20,318 nucleotides of DNA from CBDDDW01 sp965226805 (lineage in GTDB: Bacteria; Chloroflexota; Dehalococcoidia; Lucifugimonadales; JAGWBF01), in NCBI GenBank assembly GCA_965226805.1, contig CBDDDW010000002.1, positions 1 through 20,318 on the forward strand, given 5' to 3'. The notes beneath the pieces were generated by a model. The model searched no databases and was not told the DNA's origin. It worked only from the letters and a program-made list of their open reading frames with translations. Of this stretch, positions 15,983 to 20,318 are shown piece by piece. The position numbers and the translations under genes were made by a program. Position 1 is the first letter of the stretch. Each line of letters opens with the position of its first letter.

Positions 15983-16351
15983 ATGGACCCAGCCGACACG
16001 CCTCGGATAGAGGCCGATGGAATTCACATCTCGTGGTCCGATGGCCACGAGGGATACTATCCCCACTGGTACCTGCGTGCTGCCTGCAAGTGTGCCGACT
16101 GCTTGGAGGGGTCAGGCTACAGCCGTATGGGTTTTTATGAGAACATTCCCCAGGATATCCGAGCCCTGGACTGGAGCCATGTTGGCCGCTACGCGGTCGA
16201 ATTTCTCTGGAGCGACGGCCACGACACCGGCGCTTACGCCTTCGAGACGATGCGCCGTATCTGCAGGTGCGGAGAGTGCGTAGCTAAAGCTGCCGCTTCC
16301 GCAAGGTCCAGACCAGAGGACGCGTCCTCTGGGGCGGAGGAGCGTGATTGA
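15983..16351 (+). CDS. DUF971 (gamma-butyrobetaine hydroxylase N-terminal-like) protein
   Basis: This 122-residue protein matches the DUF971 layout: GIHISWSDGHEGYYPHWYLR (13-32), then CKCADC (Cys35/37/40), a middle linker, VEFLWSDGHDTGAYAFETM (72-90) and CRCGEC (Cys94/96/99). The twin WSDGH...aromatic segments each lead to a CxCxxC motif, so the domain reads as an internal duplication. In eukaryotic gamma-butyrobetaine hydroxylase the related domain binds zinc. In bacteria the fold occurs alone or attached to Mrp/ApbC-type Fe-S carriers, and its role is not settled. I chose the ATG at 15983 because of AGAGGC just upstream; the in-frame TTG at 15947 would add 12 residues without domain character. 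It faces away from the Fe-S-rich apr-qmo operon, so a link to cluster supply is only a suggestion. Confidence 0.85.
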   Translation: MDPADTPRIEADGIHISWSDGHEGYYPHWYLRAACKCADCLEGSGYSRMGFYENIPQDIRALDWSHVGRYAVEFLWSDGHDTGAYAFETMRRICRCGECVAKAAASARSRPEDASSGAEERD

Positions 16352-16368
16352 GCGTTGCATGCACTGTA

Positions 16369-16389
16369 GGGTGTCAGCGCAATTGGACA
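16369..16389 (+). repeat. Left terminal inverted repeat of the outer IS
   Basis: GGGTGTCAGCG followed, after three mismatched bases, by TTGGACA. It matches the right end (19100-19120, reversed) at 18 of 21 positions. Confidence 0.75.
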
Positions 16390-16476
16390 CTATTGAGGCC
16401 TAGAAAACCGAAGAGGTTGGGGGTGGTAGAGGCTCCTTCAGAGGGGTAGATTAACCCTAAGTGAAAGGAGTCATTG

Positions 16477-16878
16477 ATGACCCAGGTAGAGGATCAGGTC
16501 AGCCAAGCTGAGGAGCGAAGCCAGGAGACACGAAGCTTCGTGCGTCAGGTCCGTGCAGCGACCCGCCGTAAGTATACCCCTGAAGAGAAGATCCGCATCG
16601 TCTTGGAGGGGTTCAGACGGGAGACTACCGTTAATGACCTGTGCCGACGGGAAGGAATCAAACCCCACTCCTACTACGCCTGGACGAAGGGGTTCATGGA
16701 AGCTGGGAAGGAGAGGTTGACTCGGGACAGTGTGCGTGATGCGACCCGGCAAGAGATAGAGCAGCTCAAGCGGGAGAACAGAGAACTGAAGCAGCTGGTG
16801 GGTGAGTTGTCCCTGGAGTTGCACCGCTTCAAAAAAACAGCTCTGCCGCCCCTACACGACAACGGCACCGTCGCATGA
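16477..16878 (+). CDS. Outer IS transposase OrfA (helix-turn-helix protein)
   Basis: This 133-residue protein carries an HTH_Tnp_1-type DNA-binding domain: RKYTPEEKIRIVLEGFRRE (about 31-49), then VNDLCRREGIKPHSYYAWTK. A leucine-zipper-like coiled coil follows (QEIEQLKRENRELKQLVGEL, about 92-111), as usual for IS3-family OrfA. AAGGAG lies six bases before the ATG at 16477; a TTG one codon earlier is less likely. The stop overlaps the orfB start as ATGA. Seven A residues at 16831-16837 precede the overlap, and a -1 slip there would enter the open orfB frame, so either reinitiation or frameshifting could make the second protein. Confidence 0.88.
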   Translation: MTQVEDQVSQAEERSQETRSFVRQVRAATRRKYTPEEKIRIVLEGFRRETTVNDLCRREGIKPHSYYAWTKGFMEAGKERLTRDSVRDATRQEIEQLKRENRELKQLVGELSLELHRFKKTALPPLHDNGTVA

Positions 16879-17567
16879 GCGTAGTGGAACAATCGAAGGT
16901 CGTGGCTGAGGTGGAGCGACATGGTAGAGGGAAGAACAGGCGACTCAGGGAGCTTGGCATTTCCAGGAGCACGTATTATTGGTGGAGGTGGAGGCACCGG
17001 CAGGGTAGTTGGGAGGGTACGGAAGGAACTGAGAGGCCCTGGAATCGCCTGCGTCCAGAAGAGGAGGCAGTAGTGCTGGCGGCAGCCCGTGGGATGCCGA
17101 CCTGGCGAAGCCGGCAGTTGGCGGCTTCGCTCACCGACCACAGAGGCCTATCGGTCTCCGCCTCCACAGTCTATCGTATTCTGAGACGGGAGGGTCTGGT
17201 GAAACGGATCGAATACCAGTTGGCAGCGAGCAAAGAGTACCAGCACAAGACCACAGGGCCCCACCAGCTGTGGGCCACCGATGCCTCCTACTTCCGTGTA
17301 GTGGGATGGGGCTACTACTACCTCGTGACGGTGATGGACGACTACTCCCGGTTCATCTTGGCCTGGAAGGTGCAACGGGACATGACGGCCAACTCCCTCA
17401 TAGAGGTGGTCCAGGAAGCTGTTGACTCTACTGGTATGACTGATGTACCTCTGGAGGATCGGACCAAGCTCCTCTCAGATAATGGCTCAGGTTATGTATC
17501 GCGGGCCTTCCGCGAGTACATGCGGGTGGTGGGCATTCGCCACGTCCTGGCAGCACCCTATCACTGA
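16875..17567 (+). pseudogene. Outer IS transposase OrfB, N-terminal part (split by the inner IS)
   Basis: The reading gives 230 residues: an HTH_21-like region (TWRSRQLAASLTDHRGL ... STVYRILRREGLV) and most of the rve integrase core. The first catalytic Asp is in LWATDASYF and the second in LLSDNGSGY. The sequence stops at IRHVLAAPYH because the inner IS begins at 17565, whose first bases TGA provide the stop. The catalytic Glu and the C-terminus are on the other side of the insertion (18795-19115). The product cannot catalyse transposition. Confidence 0.88.
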
Positions 17568-17589
17568 CCTGCCCCCAATAGTTGTACCA
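17565..17589 (-). repeat. Terminal inverted repeat of the inner IS (downstream end of its genes)
   Basis: TGACCTGCCCCC and then a diverging stretch ending in ACCA; it pairs with 18769-18794 read in reverse. Confidence 0.8.
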
Positions 17590-17593
17590 CAAA

Positions 17594-18726
17594 TCATGAG
17601 ACACTGATTGCGCTTGGAGCAGAGGAGGTGAGGATGGCCTCTGGAGCAGGAGGGCGATAGCCCAGGGCGCTGTGGGGGCGTTGGTGGTTGTACTCGTGGC
17701 GCCACTGCTCGGTGAGGACCTGCACCTCCCAGAGGGTATCGAAGAGCTCACGGTTCAAGAGTTCGTCCCTAAGCTTGCCGTTGAAGCTCTCAACATACCC
17801 ATTCTCCCAAGGGCTACCCGGTGTGATGAAGAGGGTTGTGGCTCCCACCCCGTGGAGCCACAACCGCACCGCCCTGGCGGTGAACTCCGGCCCGTTGTCC
17901 GAGCGGAGGTGCTCCGGCACGCCACGCTGGACCATGAGGTCCCCCAGGCATTCAATGACATGGGGTGAGCGTAACGAGCGACCCACATGGATGGCCAGAC
18001 ACTCCCTGGTATACTCATCCACCACTGTCAGGAGACGAACGGGTTTACCGTCACTGGTACGAAGGGCCACAAAGTCGTATGCCCAGACGTGGTTCCGTCG
18101 TTGTGGCCTCAGCCGCACGCAGGAGCCGTCAGTAAGCCAGAGTCGGCCCCGTTTGGGCTGTTTGGCTGGTACCTTGAGTCCTTCCCGTCGCCAGATCCGC
18201 TCCACCCGCTTGTGGTTCACTCTCCATCCCTCCCATTGCAGCATGGCAGTCACCCGCCGGTACCCATACCGTCCGTACCGACTGGCCAGCCGAACCACTG
18301 CCATCGTCAGGGCCTCCTCATCATCGGCCACTGTTGCAGTGTACCTCTGTGTTGACCGGGGTTGCTCAAGCGCCCGGCAAGCGCGCCGCTCAGAGATGCC
18401 ATACCTGTCCCCCACCACTTCCACGCATCTCCGCCGGCGGGCCGGGCTCAGAAGTTTCCCCGTGCTGCCTCCTTCAGAATCTGGTTGTCCAACGTCAGGT
18501 CCGCTACCGCACGCCTGAGTCGTCCGTTCTCCGCTTCCATCTCCCGCAACCGCCTCGCCTGGTCTATTCTCAGCCCCCCATACTGCTGCCGCCACCGGTA
18601 AAACGTATGGTCTGATACCCCGATACCCCTGCATGCCAGGGCCACCGTCTCCCCTTGCGCCAGGGCCACCTCCGCTTCCCGCAGCTTCCCTATGATCTCT
18701 TCTACACTGCGCTTTTTACTCGCCAT
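17594..18726 (-). CDS. Inner IS transposase OrfAB (made by -1 frameshift)
   Basis: OrfA (from 18726) and the orfB frame join by a -1 slip at 18454-18460, giving a 377-residue transposase. After the OrfA helix-turn-helix and coiled coil comes HTH_21 (ASRYGRYGYRRVTAMLQ), then the rve core with the catalytic triad: Asp in VWAYDFVAL, Asp in LRSDNGPEF, Glu in NGYVESFNGKLRDELL. The end reads YNHQRPHSALGYRPPAPEA, typical of IS3-family OrfB. The orfB frame is open further up to 18634, but that part overlaps orfA in another frame and is not homologous. The slip region fixes the true junction. Function: cut and join of the element's own ends. Confidence 0.88.
18448..18726 (-). CDS. Inner IS OrfA (unshifted product)
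   Basis: This 92-residue protein begins MASKKRSVEEIIGKLREAE and has the HTH motif TVALACRGIGVSDHTFYRWR, then the coiled coil LREMEAENGRLRRAVADLTL. It resembles the OrfA of the IS407-like branch of IS3. It ends at TGA (18450-18448), two codons after the slippery heptamer. Alone it would bind the IS ends and act mainly as a regulator; the shifted product is the transposase. Confidence 0.88.
   Translation of the reverse strand: MASKKRSVEEIIGKLREAEVALAQGETVALACRGIGVSDHTFYRWRQQYGGLRIDQARRLREMEAENGRLRRAVADLTLDNQILKEAARGNF
18454..18473 (-). promoter_or_regulatory. Programmed -1 frameshift signal of the inner IS
   Basis: On the minus strand AGGAGG (18473-18468) is followed by seven bases and then GGGAAAC (18460-18454), in the required phase G GGA AAC. 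The orfA stop comes two codons later. GC-rich CCGG-CCCG-CCGG symmetry lies just downstream and could form a hairpin. Slippery heptamer plus internal Shine-Dalgarno is the known arrangement for IS3-family frameshifting. Confidence 0.75.
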
Positions 18727-18768
18727 TGACTACCCCCTCTCACCAGCTCCACTTTACGAGTTTATAAC

Positions 18769-18794
18769 TGGACCAGTTTTTGGGGGGCAGGTCA
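18769..18794 (-). repeat. Terminal inverted repeat of the inner IS (upstream end of its genes)
   Basis: Read on the minus strand from 18794, it starts TGACCTGCCCCC, then one extra C, and ends GGTCCA. It matches the opposite end with one gap. Confidence 0.8.
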
Positions 18795-19115
18795 AACGGG
18801 ACGCTGGAGAGATATCACCGAACCCTGAAAGACGACATTAACCAGGTGCCATACGAGGTGGTGGAAGACCTGGAGGCGGCCATCCGGGACTTCGTCGAGT
18901 TCTACAACTACCGAAGATATCATCAGGCGCTCAGGGTTGTAACTCCGGCTGACGTGCTGGAAGGCCGTCTGGAGGCAATTCTAGCCCAGAGGAAGGAGGT
19001 ACAGCGAGAGACTTTTGACCGGCGGAGGCGGTACAATCAGGAGGTCAGAGAAACCCTCAAACCAGGAGCTTCTTCACCCCAATCTCTCGGACCCAGAACT
19101 GTCCAAAACCGCTGA
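18795..19115 (+). pseudogene. Outer IS transposase OrfB, C-terminal part
   Basis: This is the remainder of the interrupted OrfB, still in the same frame as 16875-17564 if the 1230-bp inner element is removed. It holds the catalytic Glu in NGTLERYHRTLKDD, then FVEFYNYRRYHQALRVVTPADVL, the usual rve C-terminus. The TGA at 19113-19115 lies inside the outer IS's right repeat. A TTG at 18780, inside the inner IS end, could in principle start it, but no function is expected from this piece alone. Confidence 0.85.
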
Positions 19116-19120
19116 CACCC
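19100..19120 (+). repeat. Right terminal inverted repeat of the outer IS
   Basis: TGTCCAA, three mismatched bases, then CGCTGACACCC; the reverse complement of the left end with 18 of 21 matches. It includes the orfB stop codon. Confidence 0.75.
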
Positions 19121-19157
19121 AACACGCACGAATTTCCGTGAGAAAGGTGGCCTGACA

Positions 19158-19361
19158 GTGCCTGTCGAAGGCGACGGAGCCGTCCAAATGATACCCCTTT
19201 GGGTGCAATGGTTATTCGCCATTGGGGGCTTCGGACTCCTAGTTGTCATATTTGTAGCGCTTTGGAGCCGCCTCGGGAAGATCGAGAAACGAATAGGTCA
19301 CCTGGAGGTCCGGCGGGACGAATTCCCTCTGGAGGAGGAATTAGAAGGACCAGCCCGTTGA
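19158..19361 (+). CDS. Small single-pass membrane protein, unknown function
   Basis: The 67-residue product has one strong membrane segment (about residues 15-37, VQWLFAIGGFGLLVVIFVALW). It is followed by a charged tail, SRLGKIEKRIGHLEVRRDE, that could form a short amphipathic or coiled helix. The GTG at 19158 has AAAGGTGG upstream; an ATG at 19188 would give 57 residues and keep the membrane segment. No family is recognised. The gene begins 37 bp after the outer IS, so its original promoter and any upstream partner may have been displaced by the insertion. The layout (one helix, then a charged tail facing the cytoplasm) suits a small accessory protein, but that is speculation. Confidence 0.5.
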   Translation: MPVEGDGAVQMIPLWVQWLFAIGGFGLLVVIFVALWSRLGKIEKRIGHLEVRRDEFPLEEELEGPAR

Positions 19362-19425
19362 CCGTGAACTATGCTGGAGCCGCCATTCGGGATATTAAAC
19401 TTTAGCCGTCTCGGCCTCCGAATGA

Positions 19426-20318
19426 CTACTGCTCAAGGTCTCGGCTGGTGATTTTATAGCGGGCGAGCAAGTCCTGGAGCCCTGTACCCACCTGACGCCT
19501 CAGTCTATTGGCATTGTTTCGCTCCAGGTCCAACGTCCGATAGATATCGTTGTCGAAAGGGCGCCAGGTGTTACGGAGCGTTCTAAGGGCCTGCTCTTCC
19601 CTCTCTGCGGCCTCGACGAGCAGCTCTCCCAAAGGTCTCAGAAAAGTCGCCCCAGGCAAGTCCCTGACTCTCCCGGCGATCTTCGCGAATCCAATTGTGA
19701 AGCCTCCGAGCGTCTCTGAAGCCTGGGACCGGTCGCAGCCTCCCCTCGGTCTTAAGCCAATTGTCGTAATCCTGGTGGAACTCGTCCCAATCCTTAAGCA
19801 GCGCGCTAAGCCGCGCGGCAAACTCCTCTGCGTCGGCCTTGGTCTCTTCCGAGGTCTCTTGCGAAATCGCGTTAAGGACATCCGCTAGCGCCTGGCCGGC
19901 CTGGAGGCGCAACGTATTGCTTGCTACGAGCTGAGCATCGAAGGCGTCGAAGAGGGTGGGGTCCAGCGGCCTGAATGTTACCCCATCGCCTTCGGCGACA
20001 GACTTTTCGAAGGTGCCCCTGAGTTGCCTTAGCGCCAGGTCCTCATCTTGAGCCGTCCCCACCAGAATGTCGGACACCTGGCGAGTAGCTTCGTTCGTCG
20101 GCAAGTCCCGCACCGCCGGCTACTATGTCTCTGAACTGGACGATAAGCTGGCTTAGAAGATCCACGGTCTCGAGGGAGCTGAGGTCCGCTTCACGAGCCC
20201 GAAGGTCGTCGTAGCTGCGGTGAAAGGCGTCCCACGTGGAATTGAGCGCTTGAAACTTCGTTGAGTAACCGTGCACTTGACCTAGGGATGAAGGCTCGGT
20301 CTTTTCCTGCAGATCGCT
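19426..20318 (-). pseudogene. Unknown protein of two ~125-residue helical repeats, two frameshifts, start outside the window
   Basis: The minus strand is open from the window edge. It shifts by one base near 20112-20122 (GGCGGTGCGGG) and again near 19728-19732 (GGTCCCAGG), and stops at 19426. Removing one base at each place gives 296 residues in two aligned units. Unit 1 has WDAFHRSYD, FRDIVAG, VRDLPTNEATRQVSDILVGTA, EDLALRQLRGTF and NTLRLQAGQALADVL. Unit 2 has WDEFHQDYD, FAKIAGR, VRDLPGATFLRPLGELLVEAA, EEQALRTLRNTW and NANRLRRQVGTGLQDLL. Both are predicted mostly helical, rich in charged residues, without a membrane segment or catalytic motif in view. I do not recognise the family. The match between units in all three frames shows the whole length was once one coding sequence. 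Whether the shifts are real or sequencing faults is open. Confidence 0.7.

Larger units (their letters stand above)
17565..18794 (-). mobile_element. Intact IS3-family element (1230 bp) nested in the outer IS
   Basis: The boundaries are imperfect inverted repeats that both begin TGACCTGCCCCC. Inside lie orfA and an orfAB frame on the minus strand with all catalytic residues present, a programmed frameshift site and a good ribosome site. The element therefore looks competent to move. It has no visible target duplication: CAC stands before it and AAC after it. Compared with the usual APYHPQ(S/T)NG of such transposases, the three residues between H and N are missing, so about nine bases of the target appear to be lost. 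Confidence 0.88.
16369..19120 (+). mobile_element. IS3-like element, interrupted by a second IS
   Basis: The ends are inverted repeats beginning GGGTGTCAGCG, with 18 of 21 positions matching. Without the nested element the unit is 1522 bp and codes for an OrfA/OrfB transposase pair on the plus strand. It lies in the gap after the DUF971 gene and before a small membrane-protein gene. The flanks (CTGTA on the left, AACAC on the right) show no target duplication, which suggests an old insertion or a rearranged end. It cannot now move by itself, because orfB is split. Confidence 0.8.

Noticed and set aside
16366..19123. Target-site duplication for the outer IS
   Set aside because: Three- to five-base flanks on the two sides do not match, and the GGG/CCC at the borders are inverted rather than direct, so they belong to the terminal repeat.

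Overview
The window is GC-rich bacterial DNA, gene-dense and arranged in operons with 1-4 bp overlaps. The mix of a dipeptide-type ABC importer, an aprBA-qmoABC sulfur-energy operon, an MMPL/RND transporter and IS3-type elements fits an uncultivated sulfur-cycling bacterium. Chloroflexota (Dehalococcoidia-like) is my best guess, but no phylogenetic marker is present, so the taxon is an inference.

Layout. (1) 1-4534, plus strand: the end of a family-5 peptide-binding protein, a DppB-type permease, a DppC-type permease broken by two single-base shifts and carrying an unusual inserted extracytoplasmic domain, then one protein fusing the DppD and DppF ATPases. (2) 4531-6844, minus: a ~770-residue MMPL/RND-type transporter with one frameshift; its stop codon interlocks with that of the ATPase. 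(3) 7116-7559, minus: an OsmC-type peroxidase. (4) 7560-8177: about 600 bp without a gene but with several short palindromes. (5) 8178-15528, minus: the centrepiece, aprB-aprA-qmoA-qmoB-qmoC plus a 72-residue CxxC/CxxC protein, read from what look like two tandem promoters of the same design (TTGACC, 17 bp, TATACT with a TG extension). (6) 15983-16351, plus: a DUF971 protein with two cysteine-rich motifs. (7) 16369-19120: a nested transposon, in which an intact 1230-bp IS3-family element sits inside the transposase gene of another IS3-like element, between its second catalytic Asp and its catalytic Glu. (8) 19158-20318: a small one-pass membrane protein and, convergent to it, a protein of unknown function built from two ~125-residue repeats, broken by two frameshifts and running off the window.

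How it works together. AprBA interconverts APS with sulfite plus AMP. QmoABC connects AprBA to the membrane quinone pool, so the operon is the electron-transfer core of dissimilatory sulfate reduction or, in reverse, of sulfite oxidation. No sat, dsrAB or qmoD is in the window, so the direction cannot be decided here. The peptide importer would feed heterotrophic growth. The five frameshifts outside the apr-qmo operon are all net single-base additions. That uniformity should be checked as a possible assembly artefact before any of these genes is called dead.
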